64,000 nt of DNA. Source: Clostridia bacterium (GTDB taxonomy: Bacteria; Bacillota; Clostridia; Oscillospirales; CAG-272). The position numbers were made by a program, and so were the translations under genes. The notes under the pieces were generated by a model, which saw only the letters and a program-made list of their open reading frames with translations, ran no database searches and was not told where the DNA came from. Positions 43,141 through 52,181 of this stretch are shown in pieces; position 1 is the first letter of the stretch; each line of letters opens with the position of its first letter. Location of the stretch: NCBI GenBank assembly GCA_900767415.1, contig CAAFYZ010000042.1, forward strand, positions 39,079 to 103,078. Reading direction: 5' to 3'.

Positions 43141-45881
43141 GAATTCTGCGTCTGACGCTTTGCGCCTTCGGACCGTATGCCGGCCGGACGGAACTCGCGC
43201 TCGAAAAATTCGGCACGCGCGGACTTGTCCTGATCAGCGGAGACACCGGTGCCGGGAAGACTACGCTTTTCGACGCGGTCTCCTATGCCCTCTACGGAGA
43301 AGCCAGTGCCAAAGGGAGAGAGCCGACCATGCTCCGCTCCCGCTATGCCGATCCGATGACCCCCACCTACGTGGAGATGACCTTTTCCGTCGGCGACGCC
43401 GTTTACACGGTGCGCCGCGCGCCTTCGTATACCCGCCCGGCGAAGCGGGGGAGCGGAGAGGTGAGCCGTCCCGCGGAGGTATCTCTCGTTTTGCCGGACG
43501 GCGAGACGTTCGGAAAAGTCAAAGAGGTGAACGAAAAACTGCAGGAGATTCTCGGCATTGACCGCGAGCGGTTCGCGGGGATTGCCATGATCGCGCAGGG
43601 AGACTTCCGCGAACTTCTGACGGCGTCGACCGACCGCCGCCGCACCATGTTCCGCAACATCTTCGGCACGGGGCGGTATAACGACCTCTCGGAACGCCTG
43701 CGCGCGGAGGTTTCTGCCCTGACGGCGGAACGCGATCGCCGGATGGCGACCGTGGACGGTCAGCTTTCCACCCTTTCTCTTCCCGAAGAAGACCCCTATG
43801 CCGAGGACCTCGAAAAGATAAAACAGAGAGAATGCCCGAGCACGGACATCCTTCCTTTTCTCGACCGTCTTTCCGTCGTTTCGGAAGGGCGGTGCAAGGA
43901 GGCAAAAGCCGAACTTGCGGCAAAAGAAAAAGAAGAACGGAGGGCAGAGGAGACACTTGCCACAGCCCTCGGGTATGAGAGTCGGCAAAAGGAACTTGCC
44001 GCCGCACGGGCGGCGTGCGAAAAGGCAAAAGAGGAACTTCAAAAGGCGGAAGATGCCCTTTGCCGTACGGCGGAGGACGACGGGCGGGCGGAGACACTGC
44101 GCACGCAGATCGCCGCCGCAGAGGTAAAACTGCCGGAGTATCGGCACCTCGATGCGTTGCGGGCAGAGATATGCGCGACGAAGACCTCGCTCGATGGAAA
44201 AAAAGAAGAGGAGAGATGCGCGCGGGCTTTGGCAGAGGAGAAAAAACGCGCGCTTGCCGCGGCGGAAAAAACGGCGGAAAAACTCTCCGACGCCGCCTCT
44301 GCCGTACTCGCGGCGGAGCGGGAGCGTACCCGTGCCGCGGAACGATACGACGCGCTCGTCGATCTGCAAAACAGGCGGCGGGATCTCGAAGAAAAAGAAA
44401 AGAAGGCAAAGGAGGCGCAGGACGCCTACCTTTCGGCGTCGGCAGGTGCACAAGAAAAACGGCGCACCTATCACGCACTCTCCCGTGCCTTCCTCGACGC
44501 GCAGGCGGGGATTCTCGCCCGCGACCTTTCGGACGGTGACCCCTGTCCCGTCTGCGGTTCGACGACCCACCCGAAGAAGGCACCGCCACCCGAGACGACC
44601 GTCGGTGAAGGAGAAGTCGAGACGGCACGCCTCGCCATGGAGAAGGCGGGGGAGACGGAGCGCGCCGCCGCTCTCGCGGCGGGCGCGGCTTCCGCAGAGG
44701 TAAAAGCGGCGCGGGAAGAGACGGAAAAACGCGCCGCGGCATTCACCGCCACGCTTTCGGAAAAAGATACCGTCGATACCGCGGAGAAAGAAAAGAAACG
44801 GGCGGAAGACGCCCTTACCGCCGCGAAAAAAGAAAAAGAGGCGTGCGAGACGGCGGGTGCGACCCTTCCCGCCCTCAGAGAAGCCGTCACCGCCGCGGAA
44901 GAAAAAGCACACGCCGCAGGCGAAGAAGTTCTTCGCCTTTGCGCAAGAGCCGAGGAGAAGTCGCGCACGGCGGACGAGCTCGGGAAGTCGCTCCCGTATC
45001 CCGGAGAAGCGGAAGCTCTCGCCGCGGCGGAAAAGATGAAAAAAGAGGAAGAATCCCTGCGCCTTGCCAAAGAGCGGGCAAAAGAGAAAAAGGAAGAGTG
45101 CCTTCGCACGCTCGCCGCGGCAGACGCCGCGTGTGCGGAAAAGCAAAATTCCCTCGGAGAACCCCCCGTCGCCTCCTCGGCACAACTTACCGCAGCGGTA
45201 GCCGAGGCGAAAGAAAAGACCTGCCGCGCACGTGAAAAGGCAGAAGAGGAGACAGTGATCCTTTCTTCCCTCTGTAAAGTCGCGGCGGCGGTCAAAGACG
45301 GACTTTCCGCGGCGGAAGACGCGGAGAGACGCCGCACGGTCTATAAGACGCTTGCCGACACGGCGGGCGGCAGTATCGTCGGGAAGGAGAAGATCCCACT
45401 CGAAATTTATGTGCAGACCGTCTTTTTCGATCGGATTCTGAGACGGGCGAATCTGCGTCTTACCGTGATGAGCGAAGGGCAATACGAACTTGTCCGAAGG
45501 ATCGGCGCACGGAACAACCGCGCGGCGACCGGACTGGATCTCGACGTGATCGACCATCGCAACGGCACGCGCCGACCGGTGGAAACGCTCTCGGGCGGCG
45601 AGACTTTCATGGCGTCTCTCTCCCTCGCTCTCGGATTTTCCGATGAGATGCAGGCGGGCGCAGGCGGCATCCGTCTCGATACGCTCTTTGTCGACGAGGG
45701 CTTCGGCACTCTTGACGAAAACGCGCTTTCCGCGGCGTACGAAGCACTACGGAAACTGACCGACGGCGACCGCCTTGTCATGATCATCTCGCACGTTTCG
45801 TATCTGAAAGAAAAAATCGAAAAGAAGATTCTTATCAAAAAGGACGGGACGGGGGCGCACGCCGAAACCGTGCTTCCTTGA
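43137..45881 (+). CDS. sbcC: Exonuclease SbcCD, ATPase subunit SbcC
   Basis: This 914-aa Rad50-type SMC protein has an N-terminal Walker A (SGDTGAGKTTLFDAVSY), a long Glu/Lys/Ala-rich coiled coil split by the zinc hook CPVCG (about residue 465), and C-terminal signature ETLSGGETFMASLSLAL with Walker B DTLFVDEGFGTLDE. The start is TTG, overlapping the sbcD stop, with GGGGAGGTG about eight bases upstream. It is somewhat shorter than the roughly 1000-aa typical form, mainly in the coiled coils. Confidence 0.95.
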   Translation: MRILRLTLCAFGPYAGRTELALEKFGTRGLVLISGDTGAGKTTLFDAVSYALYGEASAKGREPTMLRSRYADPMTPTYVEMTFSVGDAVYTVRRAPSYTRPAKRGSGEVSRPAEVSLVLPDGETFGKVKEVNEKLQEILGIDRERFAGIAMIAQGDFRELLTASTDRRRTMFRNIFGTGRYNDLSERLRAEVSALTAERDRRMATVDGQLSTLSLPEEDPYAEDLEKIKQRECPSTDILPFLDRLSVVSEGRCKEAKAELAAKEKEERRAEETLATALGYESRQKELAAARAACEKAKEELQKAEDALCRTAEDDGRAETLRTQIAAAEVKLPEYRHLDALRAEICATKTSLDGKKEEERCARALAEEKKRALAAAEKTAEKLSDAASAVLAAERERTRAAERYDALVDLQNRRRDLEEKEKKAKEAQDAYLSASAGAQEKRRTYHALSRAFLDAQAGILARDLSDGDPCPVCGSTTHPKKAPPPETTVGEGEVETARLAMEKAGETERAAALAAGAASAEVKAAREETEKRAAAFTATLSEKDTVDTAEKEKKRAEDALTAAKKEKEACETAGATLPALREAVTAAEEKAHAAGEEVLRLCARAEEKSRTADELGKSLPYPGEAEALAAAEKMKKEEESLRLAKERAKEKKEECLRTLAAADAACAEKQNSLGEPPVASSAQLTAAVAEAKEKTCRAREKAEEETVILSSLCKVAAAVKDGLSAAEDAERRRTVYKTLADTAGGSIVGKEKIPLEIYVQTVFFDRILRRANLRLTVMSEGQYELVRRIGARNNRAATGLDLDVIDHRNGTRRPVETLSGGETFMASLSLALGFSDEMQAGAGGIRLDTLFVDEGFGTLDENALSAAYEALRKLTDGDRLVMIISHVSYLKEKIEKKILIKKDGTGAHAETVLP

Positions 45882-45937
45882 ATTTGGTAAAATCGCCCCG
45901 AATTTTGGGAAAATCTTCGCACTTTGCGCGCGGAGAC

Positions 45938-45966
45938 TTGTATTTGATTTTATACTATGTTATAAT
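45938..45966 (+). promoter_or_regulatory. Sigma-A promoter of the GH109-like gene
   Basis: TTGTAT (45938-45943) and TATAAT (45961-45966) have a 17-nt spacer. Confidence 0.75.
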
Positions 45967-46008
45967 GCGGACAGTGAAGTATATTTTTCCGACAGGAGAG
46001 AAAAAGAT

Positions 46009-47241
46009 ATGAAAACAATAAAATTCGGTGTCATTGGACTCGGCCACCGCGGTTTTGCCATGCTGCGCGATGTTTTGATCCCCACAGAGGGCGTGGAGTT
46101 CGTCGCGGTATGCGATGAATACGAAGACCGCGCGGAAGCCGCCGCCAAACTCGTAGAAGAGAAAAAAGGAAAAAGACCCGCCGTCGTAACGACGGATTAC
46201 CGTGAGGTGCTGACGGGCGGCAAGGTCGACGCCGTCTACATCGCGACTTCGTGGGAGACGCATATCGGGATCGCGATCGACGCCATGCGCGCGAATGTCG
46301 CGGTCGCGCTGGAAGTCGGCGGCGCATACGACCTTCGGGAGTGCTTCGATCTCGTCGCGGCATACGAAGAGACCAAAACGCCTTTTATGCTGATGGAGAA
46401 CTGCTGTTTTGCCAAGGAAGAACTTCTCGCTACCGCCATGGCGCGCGCCGGGAAATTCGGCGAGATCGTCCATTGCAGCGGCGCATACGGTCATGATCTG
46501 CGCGGGGAGATCACGGGCGGTTACAAAAACCGTCATTACCGCCTGCGCAACTATCGTCTGCGCTGTGCGGAGAACTATCCGACGCACGAGCTCGGACCGA
46601 TCGCGCGCCTTCTGAACATCAATCGCGGCAACCGCATGGTGTCCCTGACTTCCGTCGCGTCGAAGGCGGCGGGACTGCGCGACTATATCAAGGATCGGGG
46701 AGAAGAAATCGATCCGACGATCCGCGATTATGAGTGGCAGCAGGGCGACATCGTTACGACGACGATCCGTTGCGCGGGCGGCGAGACGATCGTCCTGACG
46801 CTGGATACCACCCTTCCGCGGTATTACAACCGCGCTTTTACCGTCCGCGGCACGCGCGGAATGTTCGAGGCGGCTCCCTATATGGTGTATCTCGACGGTC
46901 AGCCCGAATACTTCGACACGACGAGAACGCTCCGCGAGCAGCTCGGCAACGCCGCGGAATATGAAAAAGAGTTTCTCCCGCCCGTCTGGAAGAGCGCGGA
47001 CGAAGGTGCCGCTACCCGCTCTCACGGCGGCATCGACGACATCGAGTTCGAGGTCTTCTTCGACGCCCTGCGGGAGGGGAAACCCATGCCGATCGACGTT
47101 TACGACGCCGCGGCGTGGATGTGCATTACCGCCCTTTCGGAGGCATCTATCGCCGCCGGCGGGCAGGCACAGGCGATCCCCGATTTTACCGACGGTATGT
47201 GGACACGGAGAGATTCGGTCGACGTTGTCCCCATGAAGTAA
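46009..47241 (+). CDS. Gfo/Idh/MocA-family protein, GH109 (alpha-N-acetylgalactosaminidase)-like
   Basis: This 410-aa protein has an N-terminal Rossmann fold (FGVIGLGHRGFAML, residues 4-17) for tightly bound NAD. It continues with EVGGAYDLRECFDLV, LMENCCFAKEE and the stretch NYPTHELGPIARLLNINRGN. This stretch matches the GH109 glycosidase motif YPTH, in which the Tyr and His are the catalytic residues. The family removes terminal N-acetylgalactosamine through an NAD-dependent redox-assisted mechanism. There is no signal peptide, so it would act in the cytoplasm on imported sugars. It is a single gene. An ordinary sugar dehydrogenase is the alternative. Confidence 0.78.
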   Translation: MKTIKFGVIGLGHRGFAMLRDVLIPTEGVEFVAVCDEYEDRAEAAAKLVEEKKGKRPAVVTTDYREVLTGGKVDAVYIATSWETHIGIAIDAMRANVAVALEVGGAYDLRECFDLVAAYEETKTPFMLMENCCFAKEELLATAMARAGKFGEIVHCSGAYGHDLRGEITGGYKNRHYRLRNYRLRCAENYPTHELGPIARLLNINRGNRMVSLTSVASKAAGLRDYIKDRGEEIDPTIRDYEWQQGDIVTTTIRCAGGETIVLTLDTTLPRYYNRAFTVRGTRGMFEAAPYMVYLDGQPEYFDTTRTLREQLGNAAEYEKEFLPPVWKSADEGAATRSHGGIDDIEFEVFFDALREGKPMPIDVYDAAAWMCITALSEASIAAGGQAQAIPDFTDGMWTRRDSVDVVPMK

Positions 47242-47341
47242 AAGGCGGATTCGTCGCGCAGAATTGCCGATTGCACCCCTTGCCGTACCCTCGTACGGCG
47301 GGCGGGGCACGCTCGGCTTTTTATACAAACAAAACAATCGA

Positions 47342-47391
47342 AAAAAAACGGACGCCCCGTGCCGATACGGCAGGGAAGCGTCCGTTTTTTT
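47342..47391. terminator. Bidirectional terminator
   Basis: The outer stem ACGGACGC/GCGTCCGT with flanking A and T runs encloses an inner GCCG/CGGC hairpin. It lies between the convergent GH109-like and DUF1003 genes. Confidence 0.85.
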
Positions 47392-47394
47392 ATC

Positions 47395-47910
47395 TTATTC
47401 TTTCGTTTCGACGGGGGCATCGGAATCTTCTTGCAACTGCTTTTCGAGCGCCGACTGCTTTGCGAGGATGGCGTTGACTTTATCGTAAAGATCTTCGATC
47501 ATGATTTCGGTTTTCAGATTGACTTTATAGTCGTTTTCTGCGCGACGGCGATCCTTTTCTTCCTGACGGTTCTGACTCATCATGATCAGCGGTGCCTGAA
47601 TGGCGGCAACGCAGGAAAGGACGAGATTCAGCAGGATAAAAGGGTACGGATCGAAGGCACCCGCCGCGAGAATCGTGTTGATTATCATCCATACGACCAG
47701 CACGCCGGTAAAAGCGAAAATGAACGCCCAACTCCCCGCGAACTTTGCGATGCTGTCCGCCGCCCGCTGCCCGAGGGTGTATTTTTCTTTCTCTTTGTCC
47801 GGGCTGACGGAGATTTTACTGTTTGCCAGCAGGTCGAGGATTTCCCGATCCGTCATATCGTGACGGATGTCTTTCAGAACTTCTTTCAAGAGTTTACGGT
47901 TTTCTTTCAT
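47395..47910 (-). CDS. DUF1003-family membrane protein
   Basis: This 171-aa protein has a polar N-terminus, two membrane helices (about residues 60-85 and 95-115; GSWAFIFAFTGVLVVWMI and DPYPFILLNLVLSCVAAIQ), then a basic MSQNRQEEKDRRRAENDY and a coiled-coil tail. This is the DUF1003 pattern. I chose the ATG at 47910 with AGGAG upstream; a longer frame overlaps the next gene. Its role is unknown. It lies just downstream of, and in the same direction as, the PucR-like regulator gene. Confidence 0.88.
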   Translation of the reverse strand: MKENRKLLKEVLKDIRHDMTDREILDLLANSKISVSPDKEKEKYTLGQRAADSIAKFAGSWAFIFAFTGVLVVWMIINTILAAGAFDPYPFILLNLVLSCVAAIQAPLIMMSQNRQEEKDRRRAENDYKVNLKTEIMIEDLYDKVNAILAKQSALEKQLQEDSDAPVETKE

Positions 47911-47924
47911 AATTGTTCTCCTTA

Positions 47925-49181
47925 TTATAAAGACGAGAAGGGTTCGGATTCTTCTGTTGCTTGCGGTGAGGGAGACAAGAAGAACCCCGCACCGTGCCGG
48001 CAAAAGAGAAGAATTGCCGCTCCGAGCAAAAATTCGGTATATCGCGCGGAGTCGTCCGGTGAAATGCCGAAGTCGCCGCGGATTTTGTCCATACGGTACA
48101 GGACGGTGTTGCGATGGGTGAAAAGCGCGTCGCAGGTCTTTTTCAGCGAGCGATTGAAGATCAGATAATAATAAAGCGTTTCACAATATTGTGTTTCTTT
48201 TTCGGAGTCGTGTGCGGCGAGCTTCTTCAGTTCGGGCGGGATCAGATCGGTACGCTCCGAGAGTGTCCGAAGAAGCAGGGGAGTACGCAATTGTCCGACG
48301 GAGAAGACGCGTCTGCTCAAAAGGTCACCCTCTGTCAGCAGCATGAGGGCGTCATGCGCCGTGCGATACAGAGCGGGAAGATCGAAGAGATCGCGGATCG
48401 GGGCGGAAAAAATCACCTTGACGCCGAATTCTTCGGAGAGCTCGGAAAAAAACGCCGCGGCTTTTTCATCGTGCAGAAAAAGAAAGACGTCTCCGCGATA
48501 TATGAAAGGGTGTGCTTCCGGAAAGCGTGCGGTCACTTCTTCTTTCAGATGGCGGGAGCCGAGATAGTTGCTGTGATAGAGGGAGAGATCCATCAAGGCG
48601 AAGCACGACGGGTGAAAATCCGAAAGATACGTCCCCGCCGCCTGCAGGCGGAATCGGGAGGCGGAGGAAAAGCCGCCGTCCAGAAGGTGCATCAGGAGGT
48701 CTTCTGTGGTTTCAAACGGTTTGTCCTGTCGGGATGTTTCGATAAAAAGTTGTTTTGCAAGGATTTTCTCGATTGTCTCAAACGTCTCCTCCGGGATTTT
48801 CGGCAAATGGCCGTCCGTATCCGCGACGAAAAGATAGCCGAGTCTGACGTCGGAACAGAATAGAGTGGAGAGACGATAGCGGAGGGGGCTACCCTCCCAT
48901 GTTACATAATCGGCGCGACGGGCGAAAAGCGCAGGGTCTTCGCCGAGGCGCGCCCCCGCTTCGTACGAAATCTCTCCGTGTGCGACGGTATGCAGAAAGA
49001 GCGGATCGGTAAATCCGAGGGGAGAATAAGACGCCACGACGCGGTATGTGTCGTCGAGAACGAGCAACGGCGCCGCGAGCAGGGTTCCGGCGTCGCGGAC
49101 CAGTTGTTTCAAGTCATCCTGAAGAAAAAATTCGTCGGTCAGTGCGTCGAGAGCGGGGGAATGACGAGCGGGAATTTTCAT
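47925..49181 (-). CDS. PucR/CdaR-type transcriptional regulator
   Basis: This 418-aa protein has an N-terminal sensor-like half. The C-terminal helix-turn-helix of the PucR family reads LYYYLIFNRSLKKTCDALFT and HRNTVLYRMDKIRGDFGI (about residues 340-390). The start at 49181 follows CGGAGG. The open frame is longer but the upstream part runs into the promoter. It is divergent from hsp20, whose promoter overlaps its own, so it may regulate that gene or itself. Its inducer is unknown. Confidence 0.88.
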   Translation of the reverse strand: MKIPARHSPALDALTDEFFLQDDLKQLVRDAGTLLAAPLLVLDDTYRVVASYSPLGFTDPLFLHTVAHGEISYEAGARLGEDPALFARRADYVTWEGSPLRYRLSTLFCSDVRLGYLFVADTDGHLPKIPEETFETIEKILAKQLFIETSRQDKPFETTEDLLMHLLDGGFSSASRFRLQAAGTYLSDFHPSCFALMDLSLYHSNYLGSRHLKEEVTARFPEAHPFIYRGDVFLFLHDEKAAAFFSELSEEFGVKVIFSAPIRDLFDLPALYRTAHDALMLLTEGDLLSRRVFSVGQLRTPLLLRTLSERTDLIPPELKKLAAHDSEKETQYCETLYYYLIFNRSLKKTCDALFTHRNTVLYRMDKIRGDFGISPDDSARYTEFLLGAAILLFCRHGAGFFLSPSPQATEESEPFSSL

Positions 49182-49236
49182 TGATTTTCCTCCGTAAGAA
49201 GAGAATTGTGCCGGCGGCACAAACGACCTTGTCTTT

Positions 49237-49265
49237 ATTGTACCACAAGATTCTTGTTTTTGCAA
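49237..49265 (-). promoter_or_regulatory. Sigma-A promoter of the PucR-like gene
   Basis: On the minus strand TTGCAA (49265-49260) and TACAAT (49242-49237) have a 17-nt spacer. ACAAGA-N-TCTTGT lies in the spacer, with another CAAGA beside it. Confidence 0.78.
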
Positions 49266-49281
49266 GAGTTTTGCGTATAAT
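49254..49281 (+). promoter_or_regulatory. Promoter of hsp20, overlapping the divergent promoter
   Basis: TTGTTT (49254-49259) and TATAAT (49276-49281) have a 16-nt spacer. The -35 regions of the two divergent promoters overlap, so one bound protein could control both. I see no CIRCE palindrome. Confidence 0.65.
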
Positions 49282-49383
49282 AGTAGATGACAAAAGAAAA
49301 AGGAAACCGCAAGAGCAGAGCTTTCGGGTATCCGCTCCGGTGTACGGATTCTTTTGAAACAAAAACATAGGGAGGGATTCATT

Positions 49384-49812
49384 ATGGTACCCAGTATTTT
49401 CGGTGAAAACATGTTGGATGATTTCTTTGACGGAGGTCTTTTCGGTGAGCACAATCCGCTTTACGGAAAGAATGCGAGAAACCTGATGAAGACCGATATC
49501 CGAGAAACGGACGACAGTTATGAGATTGCCGTCGACCTGCCCGGCTTCAAAAAGGATGAGATCCACCTCGATGTCAAGAACGGTTATCTGACCGTCAGCG
49601 CGGAAAAAGGTCTTGATAAAAAGGAAGAGGACAAAAAGGGGCGCGTTCTCCGTCAGGAGCGTTACGCCGGTGTATGCTCGCGTAGTTTCTATGTCGGTAA
49701 CGTAAAGCCCGAGGAAGTCAAGGCAAAATATGATGCCGGTGTTCTGTCGGTCGTCGTGCCGAAGGAAGATCTGAAAAAACTTGCTTCTTCCAGCAAGATT
49801 GCAATCGAATAA
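49384..49812 (+). CDS. hsp20: Small heat-shock protein, Hsp20/alpha-crystallin family
   Basis: This 142-aa chaperone binds unfolded proteins without ATP. The alpha-crystallin domain spans about residues 36-130, with ETDDSYEIAVDLPGFKKDEI, RQERYAGVCSRSFYV and the conserved DAGVLSVVVPK. The C-terminal ends in an IAIE, close to the I-X-I motif. The ATG at 49384 has AGGGAGG upstream. It is divergent from the PucR-like gene and has a strong terminator. Confidence 0.94.
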   Translation: MVPSIFGENMLDDFFDGGLFGEHNPLYGKNARNLMKTDIRETDDSYEIAVDLPGFKKDEIHLDVKNGYLTVSAEKGLDKKEEDKKGRVLRQERYAGVCSRSFYVGNVKPEEVKAKYDAGVLSVVVPKEDLKKLASSSKIAIE

Positions 49813-49822
49813 TATGCATATA

Positions 49823-49862
49823 GATCCGCCCCGATGCCAAAAGGCATCGGGGCGGATTTTTT
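49823..49862. terminator. Terminator shared by hsp20 and the convergent DUF4097 gene
   Basis: A perfect 15-bp stem (49823-49837 with 49842-49856) has an AAAA loop and a T run on the plus strand. Confidence 0.9.
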
Positions 49863-49869
49863 GCTTTTT

Positions 49870-50892
49870 TTATTTTTTTCTCTCGATTCTGAGATTGCCG
49901 CTGTTCGTCTCGACGGAGATGTGAATTTTTCCGTCGCCATAGACATATTCGCCATCGGTCAGGCGCGCGTCGAACTCACCCGAGAACCGACCGCTCATTG
50001 AGTCGAGCGAGGCGGAGAAGCCCGCGGTGGCAGGGAGGGTAACGGTGACATCGCCGCTGGTGCTTTCCACACGGATTTCACGGAGAATTCCGACCGAGGG
50101 GGTCAGGCGGACACTGCCGCTTGTCGTATCTGCCGTGATGGTTTCCGCCTCTCCTGTAAAGCGCAGGGAACCGCTTGTACTGTCTGCCGTCAGTGTTTTC
50201 GTGACGGTATCGGTGAGTGTCATCGTACCGCTGGTGCTGTCAAGATCCAGCGTTTCGGTATTCACACCGGAGAGTGTCATGCCGCCGCTCATGCTTTCGA
50301 GCTTCAGCGTGTTTGCGGTCACGCCGGAGAGCGTGATACCGCCGCTTGTCGTTTCGGCGACAAGGGAGGTGGCACGGATAGTTTCAAGGCGGATTTCACC
50401 GCTCGTCGTGGAGAATGCCGCTTTTTCGGCAGAGAGGGAAGTGAGGTCTAACGGAGCGGAGATCGCGTTGATACTTGCCGAGCGGAGGGAAAGTCCCTCG
50501 GGGACTCTGACGGCCAGCGTCTTGCGAAGGGAAGAGACGCGCTTCCCGCTGACGGCGTAGCGGATAAAGAGAGTGCCTTCGGCTATACGGGTGTGTACCT
50601 GCTTGTCGGCCTCTTCCAGAGAGAAGGAAGAGGATTCTTTCACATGGATTTTTCCGTCCTCGGAGGGAAGAAGCTCGACCGCCCCGTCGATCCAGTCAAT
50701 GTCGAGGGTGTGAAGGTCATCGGCAGAGAACTCTTTTGCCCCCGCCGTATAGTCGGCGGCATCGGCATAGCGGTAGACCCCACCGGTAAAAATGTTGATG
50801 GGACCGATTCCGGGGAGAAAAAAGAGGGCAATCAGAAGTCCGAGAATCAGTACCGATACAATCGACCAGACGATAATTTTTGTGCGTCTCAT
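49870..50892 (-). CDS. DUF4097 beta-repeat envelope protein
   Basis: This 340-aa protein has an N-terminal membrane anchor (IIVWSIVSVLILGLLIALFF) and then a long row of short beta repeats with TSG turns (VAETTSGGITLSGV, LESMSGGMTLSGV, LDSTSGTMTLTDT, ADSTSGSLRFTG). This is the right-handed beta-solenoid pattern of DUF4097. It is the last gene of a PadR-DUF1700-DUF4097 module; its start overlaps the stop of the DUF1700 gene. Such modules respond to envelope stress in Bacillota; its molecular role is not known. Confidence 0.9.
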   Translation of the reverse strand: MRRTKIIVWSIVSVLILGLLIALFFLPGIGPINIFTGGVYRYADAADYTAGAKEFSADDLHTLDIDWIDGAVELLPSEDGKIHVKESSSFSLEEADKQVHTRIAEGTLFIRYAVSGKRVSSLRKTLAVRVPEGLSLRSASINAISAPLDLTSLSAEKAAFSTTSGEIRLETIRATSLVAETTSGGITLSGVTANTLKLESMSGGMTLSGVNTETLDLDSTSGTMTLTDTVTKTLTADSTSGSLRFTGEAETITADTTSGSVRLTPSVGILREIRVESTSGDVTVTLPATAGFSASLDSMSGRFSGEFDARLTDGEYVYGDGKIHISVETNSGNLRIERKK

Positions 50893-51533
50893 TTGTCGTC
50901 CTCCTCGTTATCATAGCCGTCTTCGTTCTTTCCCGTGATGGCGTGCAGAAGATTCGATATCGCGATTCCGAGAATGAAGATCAGCCATGTAATATCCCAC
51001 CGCCCCGTGGTAAAGCTGAGAATCAGATACAGCGCGACGACACCGATCCATACACTGCTTTTCAATGCCTGACTTTTCCTTCTCGGGTTGCTCTTGAATA
51101 CAAAGAAAGCGTACAGATTGTTGATCGCCGCCGCGAGGATAAAGAGGATCCACGATATGCCCCAGATCCCGGGGATAAGGAAGCTGATCAAAAAGTAAAT
51201 ACAAACCGTAAGAGGCCACAGGCAGGAAGAGAATGCCGCGCATTTTTTCTTTTCCCGTTTGTACTGCTTGTCATACATTTTCTCAAATTGTTTCTCATAA
51301 GCATAAGAATACTTTACATTTTCACCCTTCAGATCGGCAACAATGCCGGAAAGATCACCGCCGGAGGAGATGGCGATCGCATACGCTTCTTCGTCGTCCC
51401 GTCCTTCTCTTTTCAGATCGCGGTACTTGTCGGTGAGGTTCTGGAGAATCTCGCTTTTGATGTTCTCGGCGCGCTCACTCTTCGGAACATCGCGGAAGAC
51501 GCCTTCCACATAGCTCTTGATTTTTTCTTCCAT
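50889..51533 (-). CDS. DUF1700-type membrane protein
   Basis: This 214-aa protein has an N-terminal helical domain (MEEKIKSYVEGVFRDVP, about residues 1-75). It is related to the permease prefix or DUF1700 family, with YAIAISSGGDLSGIVADL. Three to four hydrophobic segments follow, with repeated WIGV/WILF stretches. The start at 51533 follows AAAGGAG. It is two bases from the PadR stop and overlaps the DUF4097 start, so it is coupled on both sides. Confidence 0.85.
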   Translation of the reverse strand: MEEKIKSYVEGVFRDVPKSERAENIKSEILQNLTDKYRDLKREGRDDEEAYAIAISSGGDLSGIVADLKGENVKYSYAYEKQFEKMYDKQYKREKKKCAAFSSCLWPLTVCIYFLISFLIPGIWGISWILFILAAAINNLYAFFVFKSNPRRKSQALKSSVWIGVVALYLILSFTTGRWDITWLIFILGIAISNLLHAITGKNEDGYDNEEDDK

Positions 51534-51535
51534 GT

Positions 51536-51865
51536 CTAATACTCCTTTGTCAGTTTGTCTATGATATTTTTCGACAGTTCCCAGTCGCGTCGGAGTCCTT
51601 TGAGGACGGCGCGGCCTCTGTCGGTGATACGGTAATACCGGCGCCTTGCCCCGGTATTTTCTTCTCCCCAATACGAGGTGATCGACCCCGATTCTTCGAG
51701 TCGCTTGAAAGCGGTGTACAGCGTCGCTTCTTTCATCTCATACTCACCGCCCGCGATTTCGCGCACGGTCTTGTTGATCCGATAGCCGTAGCTGTCTCCC
51801 CGTTCCAGACAGGACAGAATGATGGTGTCGGTGTTTCCCCGGATCAGATCCGATGTGATCGACAT
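51536..51865 (-). CDS. PadR-family transcriptional regulator
   Basis: This 109-aa winged-helix protein shows the PadR plan: TIILSCLERGDSYGYRI, KEATLYTAFKRLEESGSIT, and the wing RRRYYRITDRG. It is first in the operon with DUF1700 and DUF4097 genes and so is the likely repressor of them. An inverted repeat ATACCT-N9-AGGTAT overlaps its promoter. Confidence 0.95.
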   Translation of the reverse strand: MSITSDLIRGNTDTIILSCLERGDSYGYRINKTVREIAGGEYEMKEATLYTAFKRLEESGSITSYWGEENTGARRRYYRITDRGRAVLKGLRRDWELSKNIIDKLTKEY

Positions 51866-51888
51866 ACGCTTACCTCCTTGCTGTTCCT

Positions 51889-51922
51889 ATTATACTCCGA
51901 GATACCTCGCCTGTCAAGGTAT
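51889..51922 (-). promoter_or_regulatory. Promoter and probable operator of the padR operon
   Basis: On the minus strand TTGACA (51917-51912) and TATAAT (51894-51889) have a 17-nt spacer. ATACCT (51902-51907) and AGGTAT (51917-51922) form an inverted repeat over the -35 box, a suitable place for PadR binding. Confidence 0.8.
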
Positions 51923-52181
51923 TTCACGAAAAAAGTGAAAAAATTTCAATCGGACTCTTTTTTCGCCTTGTCACACGGGCAGGGGGAGAACCTCAAAACA
52001 TGGAGAATTCTCCGCTTTTATAATCGTATTCTTTCACATGCACGGGACTGCTTTCCCGCGCGAAGGGCATGTCACCCGCCGCGAAGAAAGGCGCCGTCAA
52101 CTTTTTTCTGCCCCGGTACACTTCCTCCCGCAAAAGATACCGGAGTCGGGAAAAATCCGATAACCTTTGCGGATTCCACAG

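Noticed and set aside
43065..45557. A minus-strand frame of 830 codons opposite sbcC
   Set aside because: SbcC has zinc hook, Walker and signature motifs. The antisense frame is Phe/Arg-rich and reflects the Glu/Lys-rich coiled coil read backwards.
49182..49454. An upstream extension of the PucR-like protein
   Set aside because: It would run through the promoter pair and into the start of hsp20; a good ribosome site precedes 49181.
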